From Kiritimatiellia bacterium (GTDB taxonomy: Bacteria; Verrucomicrobiota; Kiritimatiellia; RFP12; UBA1067): a stretch of 45,156 bases of DNA. The stretch's first letter is position 1. Every line of letters begins with the position of its first letter. This document shows positions 8,853 through 17,289 of the stretch, in pieces. A program made the translations under genes and the position numbers. The stretch spans positions 1 to 45,156 of the forward strand of contig JAGBZX010000021.1 of assembly GCA_017628025.1 (NCBI GenBank), given 5' to 3'. The notes under the pieces are model-generated. The model saw nothing but the letters and a program-made list of their open reading frames with translations. It was not told the origin of the DNA and ran no database searches.

Positions 8853-9854
8853 TCACTCGACCTCGACCCCGATCATCTTTAGGATGCGGTCAAGCTCATC
8901 ATTGTCGAAAAAGTCAATTTCAACAAGACCCTTCGTTCGCTTGCCGTTAGGTAGCGTCATACCGCTAGTGATGCGTACTGCACACCCAAGGTGACGACGC
9001 ATCGCATCTGAAAGATTTTTAACATAAGAATCTGGTAAATCACTTGTGCCGCGAGGACGAGGCTTGTCGGGTTTGAGCCGACGGGCAAGCTTCTTTTCTA
9101 GCGCACGCACTGAAAGCTGATCATTAACGCACTCGCGGGCCAAAAGAATGCGGTCCTTCTCGTCGTCTACCGAAAGAATAACCTTAGCGTGGCCAGTTGA
9201 AAGTAAACGCTTAGAAATAAGCTCTCTGACCTCTTCAGGTAATTCTAATAATCTTGTAGCATTTGCAACTGTCGCACGGCCTTTACCAACTCTCTCTGCG
9301 ACATCTTGCTGACTAAGGCCAAACTTATCCTGAAGCAAACGATAACTTTCAGCCTCTTCTATCGGGTTTAAATCTTCACGATTGATATTCTCTGTCGCTG
9401 TCATTGTAGCGGCAGTTATATCATCTACATCTCTAACAACAACTTGAATTCTAGTCCAACCTAAAAGCTGCGCCGCTCTAATACGACGCTCGCCGGCAAT
9501 AAGCTCCCATCTGCCAGAAGAATTCTTACGCACAGCAGGCGGCTGAACCAAACCGCTCATCTTAAGCGACTCAGCAAGCTCGTTAATCTCCTCTTCGCGG
9601 AATTCACGACGCGGCTGATAAGGAGAGCGCTCAATCTCTGCTATTGGCAACTCAAATTGCTGCGTTTGATCTACCTTTTCAACTGGTACTTCAACTTCAG
9701 TAACTTTTGTAGGCGGAACGACCGAAGGTACCTCTACAGGCCCCAAAAGACTATCCAAGCCGCGATGAAGGCCTTTAGTTTTCTTATCAGCTTTAACCAG
9801 CTTACCACCAGTATTCTTAACTGGCTGTTTTAAATAAGAGTTTTTTTTCGTCAT
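8853..9854 (-). CDS. parB: Chromosome partitioning protein ParB
   Basis: CTP-dependent DNA clamp that loads at parS sites and spreads for chromosome segregation. The 333-residue protein has the usual N-terminal linker with HRGLDSLLGP (ParA-stimulating motif), the CTP-binding/ParB-Srx region with YQPRREFREEE and IAGERRIRAA, and a helix-turn-helix with LSQQDVAERVGKGRATVANA at about residues 175-195, followed by a dimerisation C-terminus. No parA lies in the window, at least not adjacent, and I saw no perfect parS palindrome nearby. No clear Shine-Dalgarno sequence precedes the ATG. It heads the leftward series parB, M28 peptidase, infC, psd, pssA. Confidence 0.93.
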   Translation of the reverse strand: MTKKNSYLKQPVKNTGGKLVKADKKTKGLHRGLDSLLGPVEVPSVVPPTKVTEVEVPVEKVDQTQQFELPIAEIERSPYQPRREFREEEINELAESLKMSGLVQPPAVRKNSSGRWELIAGERRIRAAQLLGWTRIQVVVRDVDDITAATMTATENINREDLNPIEEAESYRLLQDKFGLSQQDVAERVGKGRATVANATRLLELPEEVRELISKRLLSTGHAKVILSVDDEKDRILLARECVNDQLSVRALEKKLARRLKPDKPRPRGTSDLPDSYVKNLSDAMRRHLGCAVRITSGMTLPNGKRTKGLVEIDFFDNDELDRILKMIGVEVE

Positions 9855-9893
9855 ATCGCGGATTGGAAGTGTAATGGCTTTAATAGCCTACTA

Positions 9894-10616
9894 TCAGAAG
9901 TACCCGTTAACAAACGGAAGTACCTTGATCTGATTGGACATGATGAAATTCAAAAGACCAATCTGGAAACCGCTAACGCATTCGGTGCAATAGTTAACTA
10001 AAGCAATCTGGCAACCATGAAGCTCAGTAGCGTGGTTGTAGAGACCAGCAATGCTAAGACCAGACATAACAGGAGCAATATTGCAACCAACAGCTAAAAC
10101 AACGCCGCTGCTCTTTGCCGTTGCGATATTGGCAATACCAGCAAGGCCGACGCCGCAAAAATCACGCTGATAGGAGCCGACGATATTTGCATCAAGACCG
10201 CAGAATGAAGGTCTAAGACCAAAGCCGCCAACTTCAAGACCATAAACTTTGGCCTTAGCGAGGTTAAGACCAAGAGCAACGCGCGCACCGTAGACGTCTT
10301 CGACTGCGTAGTTAAACAAGGCAGCAACCTGAAGACCCATAAGATCGTTACGTGTGACAGCAGCTAAGCCACCAACGTCAATACCGTACATTTTTGGCGC
10401 ATCGGAGTAGAGCAAATTGACATCGAGACCGAAAACATCCCACTTATTCATACCGAATGGGAGCTGAACTGGAGTGGCGATACCAAGGCAGACAGGTGTC
10501 CACCCGACTACCTCTTCACGGTCAGAAGCAAAAGTAATCATATCTTCTGCTGCAACGACATTGAGGCTGCAAGTAATGGCAAGTGCCGCGAAAACTCCTT
10601 TAATTGTACGGTTCAT
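9894..10616 (-). CDS. Exported protein with about eleven 14-16-residue surface repeats
   Basis: A 240-residue product with a signal peptide (GVFAALAITCSLNVVAA, cleavage before EDM). From about residue 60 to the end it is built of roughly eleven tandem repeats, each starting with small/aromatic-Gly (YGIDVGGL, MGLQVAAL, YGARVALG, YGLEVGG, SGLSIAGLYN, HGCQIALVN, SGFQIGLLN) at a period of 14-16 residues. This matches the LA_2272-type surface repeat idea, likely a beta-sheet-rich outer-surface protein. Alternating hydrophobic residues and Gly suggest a solenoid or barrel. A frame start at TTG 10619 exists, but ATG 10616 is 8 nt from a clear AGGAG. A strong sigma-70-type promoter lies upstream. It is monocistronic. 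Role unknown. Confidence 0.75.
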   Translation of the reverse strand: MNRTIKGVFAALAITCSLNVVAAEDMITFASDREEVVGWTPVCLGIATPVQLPFGMNKWDVFGLDVNLLYSDAPKMYGIDVGGLAAVTRNDLMGLQVAALFNYAVEDVYGARVALGLNLAKAKVYGLEVGGFGLRPSFCGLDANIVGSYQRDFCGVGLAGIANIATAKSSGVVLAVGCNIAPVMSGLSIAGLYNHATELHGCQIALVNYCTECVSGFQIGLLNFIMSNQIKVLPFVNGYF

Positions 10617-10656
10617 CAATTTGTCTCCTTAGATTCTTTTGTTAAATTTATTAGAT

Positions 10657-10685
10657 ATTTTACATTATTCACGGCAATAAGTCAA
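10657..10685 (-). promoter_or_regulatory. Sigma-70-type promoter of the repeat-protein gene
   Basis: Reading leftward, TTGACT (10680-10685), a 17-nt spacer and TAAAAT (10657-10662). The predicted start leaves a leader of about 35 nt with AGGAG before the ATG at 10616. One of the best consensus promoters in the window. Confidence 0.75.
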
Positions 10686-10724
10686 CGAAAAATATACAAA
10701 ACTCGGGCTCAGAAGAAGAAATTT

Positions 10725-11465
10725 TTATGCGTCAGCCCTAAATTTTGTCAAAGCTACTACATGGTCTTTACCATTTGGCGAAAAGACTCTGTGATACACC
10801 TCTATATTTCCTTCTTTTACTATCTCCACCTCGACTTCGTCGCCAGCTAGAGTCTCTGTTCTAAAGACTATCTCTAAACAAGATGGCTGAGCAGCCTTCA
10901 ATGGTTCAAGCAACCACTCTACATAATGGACATTATTAACATGTCCATTTAAGTCAATATGAGAATACTGAGCCTTGTATTGACCAGCTTTTATAACTTC
11001 GCCTTCCGCAGGGAATCGCAATCTCTGAGTAAAAGGCTCCGGCCCCAACACGCTCTCAAGCCCAAAATCTGCAGCTAAAAGAACATCTTCTGGCACAGGA
11101 AGAATCTTCCTAGTGCCCAAATCAATAAGCATCCACTCGCTAGTGGCTAAACCAATAATTACACCATTAGCGTCTTTTACCTCGAAATCACGCCACGCGA
11201 CAATTTTTCTGCCTCCGCGGGGAAATGTCACAACTGTAATCTCCTCGTCCCAATTGGGGTAACGAGACATTTTAACAACAAGACGCGTCAAAACCCACGA
11301 CATATTATACCCCTGGGCATCAAAGTTTGACTTTGAAAACCCTAGTTCTTCAGCGTTTATACTAGCTGCTTCTTGAAGATAATTGCATATCACGGGAAGT
11401 GACGCAGTGCCATTAGCGCCACATTCATATGACCGAACTTTAAATTTATATTCACCTTTTTTCAT
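10725..11465 (-). CDS. Acyl-ACP thioesterase (FatA/FatB type)
   Basis: Hydrolyses acyl-acyl carrier protein to release free fatty acids. The 246-residue protein consists of two hotdog domains. The N-terminal one has NYLQEAASINAEELGFS and WVLTRLVVKMSRYP. Then come WRDFEVKD and SEWMLIDLGTRKI. The second begins with the active-site pattern DLNGHVNNVHYVEW, in which the Asn and His of NGHVNNVHY are the known catalytic positions. Length and order fit bacterial members. The ATG at 11465 has a purine-rich site (GAGAGAG) upstream and an extended -10. The gene is divergent from the PIG-L deacetylase and is not part of a visible operon. Confidence 0.9.
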   Translation of the reverse strand: MKKGEYKFKVRSYECGANGTASLPVICNYLQEAASINAEELGFSKSNFDAQGYNMSWVLTRLVVKMSRYPNWDEEITVVTFPRGGRKIVAWRDFEVKDANGVIIGLATSEWMLIDLGTRKILPVPEDVLLAADFGLESVLGPEPFTQRLRFPAEGEVIKAGQYKAQYSHIDLNGHVNNVHYVEWLLEPLKAAQPSCLEIVFRTETLAGDEVEVEIVKEGNIEVYHRVFSPNGKDHVVALTKFRADA

Positions 11466-11494
11466 AAAACTCTCTCGCCTAATATACTTCTAAC

Positions 11495-11503
11495 ATTATA
11501 TCA
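11495..11503 (-). promoter_or_regulatory. Extended -10 element of the thioesterase gene
   Basis: TGATATAAT reads leftward with the -10 hexamer at 11495-11500, about 30 nt before the ATG at 11465. I found no good -35 at 16-18 nt. It belongs to the TGNTATAAT set noted elsewhere. Confidence 0.5.
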
Positions 11504-11597
11504 AATACTTGATGCAATTAAAAACCCCCTAAGTATTGGCTACTTTTCCTAACTTTTTAAATACTGTGCTACTTTCCAGTCAACCATATAGTGTAGT

Positions 11598-11626
11598 TTG
11601 CATTAAGTCATATCGTGTGATATAAT
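11598..11626 (+). promoter_or_regulatory. Sigma-70-type promoter of the PIG-L deacetylase gene
   Basis: TTGCAT (11598-11603), 17-nt spacer, TATAAT (11621-11626), with TG one base upstream of the -10. It lies 32 nt before the ATG at 11659, which has a GGAG site. It may also drive mfd, 6 nt behind the deacetylase. Confidence 0.75.
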
Positions 11627-11658
11627 ACATTTAGTATCTTTTAATTTGGAGAAAATCA

Positions 11659-12645
11659 ATGAATATAAATAGAAGATCTTTCTTAAATCTTAGCACTGGA
11701 GTTGCTGCTCTTGCTGCCACTGGCACAGGTCTTGCGAATGCCGCAGAAAAACCTGCTCCGAAAAAACGCACTTTCGTTGGAGCTTGCCCTCCTAGTTCTA
11801 AAGAGTACAACTCTCGCCGCCCAGGCCCCACTCGCGTCATGGTCATTGGCGCACACCCAGATGACGCAGATATCGTTTGTGGTGGCACTGCCGTAAAACT
11901 CGTTTCGCGTGGTTTTGATGTGCGATTCGTCTCTATTACTGATGGTCGTATGGGTCACCACAAATTATCCCCCAAAGAGACCGCTAGAGTCCGTCGCCAA
12001 GAAACTCTAGAAGCGGCTCGCCGTATGGGGCTTTCTGGTTATGATATTTACGGCTATCCAGATTGCGGACTTTACCCAACAGACAAAGCTCGCCTCCTCG
12101 TGGCAAAAAAAATCCGCGAATATCAGCCCGATTTCATATTTACCCACCGCACTTGCGACTACCATGCTGACCACCGTGCTACAGGTCAGCTTGTTATGGA
12201 CGCTGGCTACTTGCTCGGCGTTCCTCACTGGTGCGACAAGGCGCCTGCTCAGCGCTTAAGACCTGTCATCCTCTACATGACAGACCGCTTCACATACCCT
12301 CGCGAGCTTCGCCCTGATGTGATGATTGATGTTGACCCATATCTTGATAAGCTTGCCGATGGTCTTGATGCTCAAGTCTCCCAATTTTATGAATGGCTTC
12401 CTTGGGATCGCGGCCGGGAAGATGAAGTAGTTGCTTTAGGCGACCGCTCTGACATTAAAGCGCGCAACGCGTTCCTTCTAAAATACACAACTGGTCGCAA
12501 AAAAAGAGATGCTGAGCGCTTTGCTGATGCTTGGCGCGAACAATATCCTAATCGCCCAGTGCCGAAACACATCGAAGCCTTTGAGGTTAGTGAATATGGG
12601 CGCGCACCAACTGAAGAAGACCTTAAGCTTCTTATCGGAGAATAA
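11659..12645 (+). CDS. PIG-L (LmbE-like) family deacetylase with Tat signal
   Basis: Zinc-dependent de-N-acetylase of the PIG-L family, which removes acetyl groups from GlcNAc-type substrates; the exact substrate is not predictable here. The 328-residue protein starts with a twin-arginine signal (NRRSFLNLSTGVAALAATG, cleavage after ANA), so it is expected to be folded before export. The metal site is seen in GAHPDDADIV (His, Asp, Asp) and later HADHRATG (His). A conserved Arg-rich helix RRQETLEAARRMG lies between. Length is typical of exported members. The start has GGAG upstream. The gene is followed after 6 nt by mfd, a co-transcription without evident functional link. Confidence 0.9.
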   Translation: MNINRRSFLNLSTGVAALAATGTGLANAAEKPAPKKRTFVGACPPSSKEYNSRRPGPTRVMVIGAHPDDADIVCGGTAVKLVSRGFDVRFVSITDGRMGHHKLSPKETARVRRQETLEAARRMGLSGYDIYGYPDCGLYPTDKARLLVAKKIREYQPDFIFTHRTCDYHADHRATGQLVMDAGYLLGVPHWCDKAPAQRLRPVILYMTDRFTYPRELRPDVMIDVDPYLDKLADGLDAQVSQFYEWLPWDRGREDEVVALGDRSDIKARNAFLLKYTTGRKKRDAERFADAWREQYPNRPVPKHIEAFEVSEYGRAPTEEDLKLLIGE

Positions 12646-12651
12646 TTAAAA

Positions 12652-15600
12652 ATGCTAGCAGAGGCGCTTAAACTTTTCAAGCGTTCCATCATCACCCCCG
12701 CCGTATCAAAGCGCGGGGGCGTTTCTTTCTCTCTGCCAATACTTACTGGGGCTGCTAATGCCTTTCTCGCTTTGCTGTTAGCAGAAAAAAACAAAACGGT
12801 TCTTGCTATTACTAGCGGTATTCCTGCTGCCGAAAAGTTATACTCAGATTTAAACACACTCTCTCAAGATGGCGAAATACTTGAATTTCCCCCAGATGAT
12901 TCAGATGAGGACAATATCGTATCTGGCATTCGCTTAAAGACGGCAAAACGCCTCTCGCAACCATCTTCTGTCCCACGAATTGTAGTAACACCATTCGCTG
13001 CGTTAAATTCTCCGGTACCGACTGATATTAAAACGGCGATAACGCTTAGCGCAGGCTCAAACATCAAATTCAACGACCTTTCCAAGATTCTTGTAGAAGC
13101 AGGATATTCACGCTCTCCAATAGTTGACAAGGAAGGCACATTCTCCATAAGAGGCGGCATTATTGACATATGGTCTCCAGGAGATGAGTTGCCTATTCGC
13201 ACTGAATTTTTTGGAGACGAGTTAGAATCGCTTAGATATTTTAGCCCCTCTTCTCAACTTTCCGTTGAGGCAGCCAAAAACATCGAAATTCTTTGCGTTA
13301 AAAAATCTGAAGGTGAAGAAAAAACTCTAATTTCACTTTTACCTAAAAATTCAACTATCATCGCTTTCGACCACTGTACTTATGAATTGCTGATAAACGA
13401 GCAACTACAAGTTGTATATATTGGTGAGCCTTCCCCGCAAGGCGTGCCAACGGGACGACTTTCAAGCTCACCACTACCCGGATTTTCGCAATTAAACACA
13501 ACTCAAGCTCGCCATCCAGAGCTTTTCGCAGCTGCTGCAAAACGCCTTGATGATCACTTAAAAGCAGCTGAGCAGCGCGGCAAAAGAATTTTTAGATTCG
13601 ACTCGCTTTCAGGTGGCTTTGAAACCGAGGACATGATAGTTCTTACAAAGGCAGACCGTGTCTATACTAGACACTCATTGCCAATTAGAAGAAAATCTGT
13701 TCATCACGGCCAACGCATTACTGATCTTGAAAGTCTGGAACCTGGCGAGTATGTTGTACATATCAATCACGGCATAGGTAGATTTTTAGGCTCTGTTGAA
13801 ATCATCACTTCATCTGGGCGGAATGAAGTTTTTTCAATTGAATACGCCGATGGTGCAAAGCTTCATGTCCCTACTGCCCACGCCCATCTTATTTCCCGTT
13901 ACATTGGCGTCAAAGGGGAAGAAGTTCACTTACATAGGCTTGATGGCAAAAAATGGGCCAAGGACAAGGAAAACGCCGAACGCGCAGTTCAGGATCTAGC
14001 TGCTGGTCTTCTTGAAACACAAGCAAGACGCGACACCTCCCAAGGATTTTCTTTTGATATTAATTGCGAAGGGCTTGATGCTTTTGAAGCCGCCTTCCCA
14101 TATCAAGAAACTGTAGATCAGCTTGCTGCTATTGCAGACGTAAAAAAAGATATGTCGTCAACAAAGCCAATGGATAGGCTTATTTGTGGAGATGCAGGCT
14201 ATGGCAAAACTGAAGTTGCGATGAGAGCGGCGTACATAGCCGCTTTAAACGGCAAGCAGACCGTTGTCCTAGCGCCTACTACCGTTCTTTCAGAACAGCA
14301 CTTTGAAACATTTACTTCTCGCTTTGATGGCACGCCAGTAAGAATTGAATGTGTTTCTCGCTTTCAGACTCAAAAGACTAAAGAAGGAACGTTTGCTCGA
14401 CTTGCTAATGGTGCGTGCGATATCGTAATCGGCACTCACGCAGTCTTAAATAACAAAGTACGCTTCAAAGACCTTGGATTAGTAATCATTGATGAAGAGC
14501 AACGTTTTGGAGTAAGGCATAAAGAATTCTTAAAACGCCTTCGTAATACTGCTGACATTCTTACAATGTCCGCTACTCCTATTCCTAGAACTCTATATCT
14601 TTCAATGACTGGCGCTAGAGACTTATCTCTTATTCGCACAGCTCCCCGCGAAAGAGTAGCAGTAGAAACTAAAATCATTACAGATTCTGATATTTTAATC
14701 CGTCAGGCCATAAACTACGAAATTAAGCGTGGTGGGCAGGTCTTTTTCTTACATAACAGAGTCTCAACGCTCTTGGAAATAGAAAAGCGCATAAAATCTC
14801 TTTTACCTAACGTTCGCACTACTGTTGCTCATGGCCAAATGGAGGTTAGAGAGTTAGCCAAAAGAATGGCTTCGTTTGAGCGCGGCGAATCTGATGTTCT
14901 TATATCAACTACAATAGTTGAATCTGGCATAGACATCCCAAGAGCAAATACTATTCTTGTTGATAGGGCCGACACCTTTGGGATGGCCGATTTATATCAA
15001 CTTCGAGGGCGGGTAGGTAGATCTTCACTTAAAGGCTTTGCGTATTTTCTTCTTCCGCCTGGTGGCTTTATTGAGTCGGATGCAAAGGAAAGATTGGACT
15101 CGCTTTCTCGCCATAGCACTCTAGGCTCTGGGTTTAATCTTGCCCTTAGAGACTTAGAAATACGAGGTGCTGGTAATCTGCTAGGCGCAAAGCAATCTGG
15201 ACACATTGCCGCAGTAGGCTTCTCGCTTTACTGCAAACTCCTTAAGCGAACAATTGCGATGCTAAAAGGAGAGAAACCTGAAGACCCAGCAGAAGCAAGG
15301 CTAAATCTAGATTTCATAAACTACAGCCCCGTTGAAGACGAAACAAATTCTGCCGCGGCCATCCCTTATGATTACATCGAAGAAGACTCTCAGAGGATGC
15401 TCTTCATAAAGAGAATTGCAACAACAAGTTCAGAAAAAGAGCTTCCTCTAATACTAAAAGAACTTATTGACCGCTACGGCAAAGCGCCAGAGGCGGTCAA
15501 TAGGTTAATCAAACTTTCTCGTCTTAGAATTGTTCTTTCTCGAGCTGGTGTAGACACTCTTGATGTTCTCGGTGAGCGAGCCGTATTCAACGGTAGAGCA

Positions 15601-15696
15601 AAACGAGGAGTGCTATGCTCTATGCGTTTAGAGTCCACCACTGCAGACAAAAAACTTGCAGAACTCGAGAAAGCCGCCCGTCAACTTTGCGTATAA
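12652..15696 (+). CDS. mfd: Transcription-repair coupling factor Mfd
   Basis: ATP-dependent translocase that removes RNA polymerase stalled at DNA damage and recruits UvrA. The 1014-residue protein (E. coli 1148) has the UvrB-like N-terminus (TFSIRGGIIDIWSPG), the polymerase-interacting domain near residue 363 (EPGEYVVHINHGIGRF), helicase motif I near residue 513 (CGDAGYGKTE), motif II DEEQ near residue 612, motif III SATPIPRT, and the TRG region with GRVGRSS. The C-terminal D7 domain is present. The shorter size seems spread over the linker regions. It overlaps the convergent rng gene by 16 bp, so no terminator fits between them. Confidence 0.96.
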   Translation: MLAEALKLFKRSIITPAVSKRGGVSFSLPILTGAANAFLALLLAEKNKTVLAITSGIPAAEKLYSDLNTLSQDGEILEFPPDDSDEDNIVSGIRLKTAKRLSQPSSVPRIVVTPFAALNSPVPTDIKTAITLSAGSNIKFNDLSKILVEAGYSRSPIVDKEGTFSIRGGIIDIWSPGDELPIRTEFFGDELESLRYFSPSSQLSVEAAKNIEILCVKKSEGEEKTLISLLPKNSTIIAFDHCTYELLINEQLQVVYIGEPSPQGVPTGRLSSSPLPGFSQLNTTQARHPELFAAAAKRLDDHLKAAEQRGKRIFRFDSLSGGFETEDMIVLTKADRVYTRHSLPIRRKSVHHGQRITDLESLEPGEYVVHINHGIGRFLGSVEIITSSGRNEVFSIEYADGAKLHVPTAHAHLISRYIGVKGEEVHLHRLDGKKWAKDKENAERAVQDLAAGLLETQARRDTSQGFSFDINCEGLDAFEAAFPYQETVDQLAAIADVKKDMSSTKPMDRLICGDAGYGKTEVAMRAAYIAALNGKQTVVLAPTTVLSEQHFETFTSRFDGTPVRIECVSRFQTQKTKEGTFARLANGACDIVIGTHAVLNNKVRFKDLGLVIIDEEQRFGVRHKEFLKRLRNTADILTMSATPIPRTLYLSMTGARDLSLIRTAPRERVAVETKIITDSDILIRQAINYEIKRGGQVFFLHNRVSTLLEIEKRIKSLLPNVRTTVAHGQMEVRELAKRMASFERGESDVLISTTIVESGIDIPRANTILVDRADTFGMADLYQLRGRVGRSSLKGFAYFLLPPGGFIESDAKERLDSLSRHSTLGSGFNLALRDLEIRGAGNLLGAKQSGHIAAVGFSLYCKLLKRTIAMLKGEKPEDPAEARLNLDFINYSPVEDETNSAAAIPYDYIEEDSQRMLFIKRIATTSSEKELPLILKELIDRYGKAPEAVNRLIKLSRLRIVLSRAGVDTLDVLGERAVFNGRAKRGVLCSMRLESTTADKKLAELEKAARQLCV

Positions 15697-17264
15697 AGGA
15701 CGTCTGAAGTTTCGGCGTTCAGAATCGAAAACGACTCTGGATGACGATGCAACTCAGATACGAACGTTAAGCGCGTATTGTAATCTTTTTGCAAAGTTGC
15801 CAATATGTGCGCGTCTTCCGTTCTAAGTCTTTGCATGACCTGCGGTGCTATAACGATTTTTGGTATAAACGATGTCTTCTCTGCCTCAGCCTTTTTCAGT
15901 AACGAAATAAGTTTACGCTGAATTTCAATGGACACAGCAAGTGGCGACTTGACATGACCGTGCCCTGAGCAATAAGGACAGCGTGAAGTAAGCTGTGAAA
16001 GTAGCGAAGAATCTTGACGCTGACGAGACATTTCAAGCAAGCCTAATTCGCTAATCTCCAAAACATTCGTGCGAGCCCTGTCGCGCTTGAGAGCTTCTTT
16101 CAAGGCGCGATACACTTCTCGCTGATGCTTGCGACTTTTCATATCGATCAAATCTAGAACGACTAACCCGCCGATATTTCTTAAACGAAGCTGGCGAGCG
16201 ACTTCTTCTACCGCCTCAAGATTAACTTCAAGTATCGCCTCTTCTTGAGAACCTGAACCTTTATAGTGACCGGTATTTACGTCAACTGCAATAAGAGCCT
16301 CTGTCTCATCAATAACGAGGTAACCGCCTGATTTAAGCGGAACTTGACGCGAGAATGCGTCATGGAGCTGGCGATCAATACCGTAGTGGTCAAAAATGCC
16401 GGTCTCGCCATCGTAGCGGCGAATCTTATTCTTAGCGCGGCGGGAGATGGACGCTGCTAATTCGCGCATCTGCTCGTAGCTGCGTTCATCATCGATAAGT
16501 ATCGCGTCAACATCTTCTGTAAGCCAATCTCGAACAACTCGTTCGCAAAGGTCCGGCTCCTGAAATATACAGCATGGAGTGCGTAAACGCTTGATATTCA
16601 TCTGCATTTCATTCCAAGCTGACAACAATCCCCTTAAGTCGCGAGCAAATGCTCTAGCAGAAGCACCAGCGCCAACAGTTCTAACAACTAAACCAACATT
16701 CTCTGGCAATGGCAATTTATCAAGAATCGCTTTTAGACGCTGCCTTTCTTTACCATCAGAAATTTTCTTAGAGACGCCGCGTATTTTCGTGCCTGGCATC
16801 ATAACTAAGTATCTTCCTGGAATAGAGAGGTTTGCGGTTACTCTTGGACCTTTAGTTGAGATAGGCCCTTTAGTAACTTGAACAATGATTTCAGAACCTG
16901 GCGGAAAGCGCTTAGCAATCTCTGCATCAGAAAGACGATTTGATTTGCGACCGCCACGTTGGCGAGAAGCCTTACCATCGTCATCATCTAGCAAGACTTC
17001 AGCATCTGGCGTCATGTCCCAATAATGAAGAAAAGCATTTTTAGCTAAGCCAATATTCACAAAGGCAGCCTGCAAATCGTTTTCAAGATTTTGCACGCGC
17101 CCTTTGAAGATGCTACCTACTAGGCGCTCTTCTTCTGGATGCTCCACCATGAACTCTTCAAGACGACCATTTTCCATAACGGCAACGCGCGTCTCAAGTT
17201 TTTCAACATTCACGATTATCTCGCGGCGCAATTTATTGCGCTTTAACCAACCAAACAGATTCAT
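15681..17264 (-). CDS. rng: Ribonuclease G/E family endoribonuclease
   Basis: Single-strand-specific endoribonuclease involved in rRNA processing and mRNA decay. The 527-residue protein has an S1 domain (SIFKGRVQNLENDLQAAFVN) interrupted by an acidic insert, the RNase H-like/DNase I-like core with the catalytic Asp residues in AVDVNTGHYKG and VLDLIDMKS, and the zinc-link motif CPYCSGHG. There is no long C-terminal degradosome scaffold, so RNase G is the better name, although the family is called E/G. A good ribosome site (AAAGG) lies 7 nt before the ATG. It is the last gene of the mreB-to-rng operon, a position also seen in other bacteria, and its 3' end overlaps mfd. Confidence 0.93.
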   Translation of the reverse strand: MNLFGWLKRNKLRREIIVNVEKLETRVAVMENGRLEEFMVEHPEEERLVGSIFKGRVQNLENDLQAAFVNIGLAKNAFLHYWDMTPDAEVLLDDDDGKASRQRGGRKSNRLSDAEIAKRFPPGSEIIVQVTKGPISTKGPRVTANLSIPGRYLVMMPGTKIRGVSKKISDGKERQRLKAILDKLPLPENVGLVVRTVGAGASARAFARDLRGLLSAWNEMQMNIKRLRTPCCIFQEPDLCERVVRDWLTEDVDAILIDDERSYEQMRELAASISRRAKNKIRRYDGETGIFDHYGIDRQLHDAFSRQVPLKSGGYLVIDETEALIAVDVNTGHYKGSGSQEEAILEVNLEAVEEVARQLRLRNIGGLVVLDLIDMKSRKHQREVYRALKEALKRDRARTNVLEISELGLLEMSRQRQDSSLLSQLTSRCPYCSGHGHVKSPLAVSIEIQRKLISLLKKAEAEKTSFIPKIVIAPQVMQRLRTEDAHILATLQKDYNTRLTFVSELHRHPESFSILNAETSDVLYTQS

Positions 17265-17289
17265 ACTATAACCTTTCTATAATTGTTAA

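Noticed and set aside
12387..12857. 156-codon minus frame across the PIG-L/mfd junction
   Set aside because: Antisense to two clear genes, Ser/Arg-rich shadow composition, no motif.
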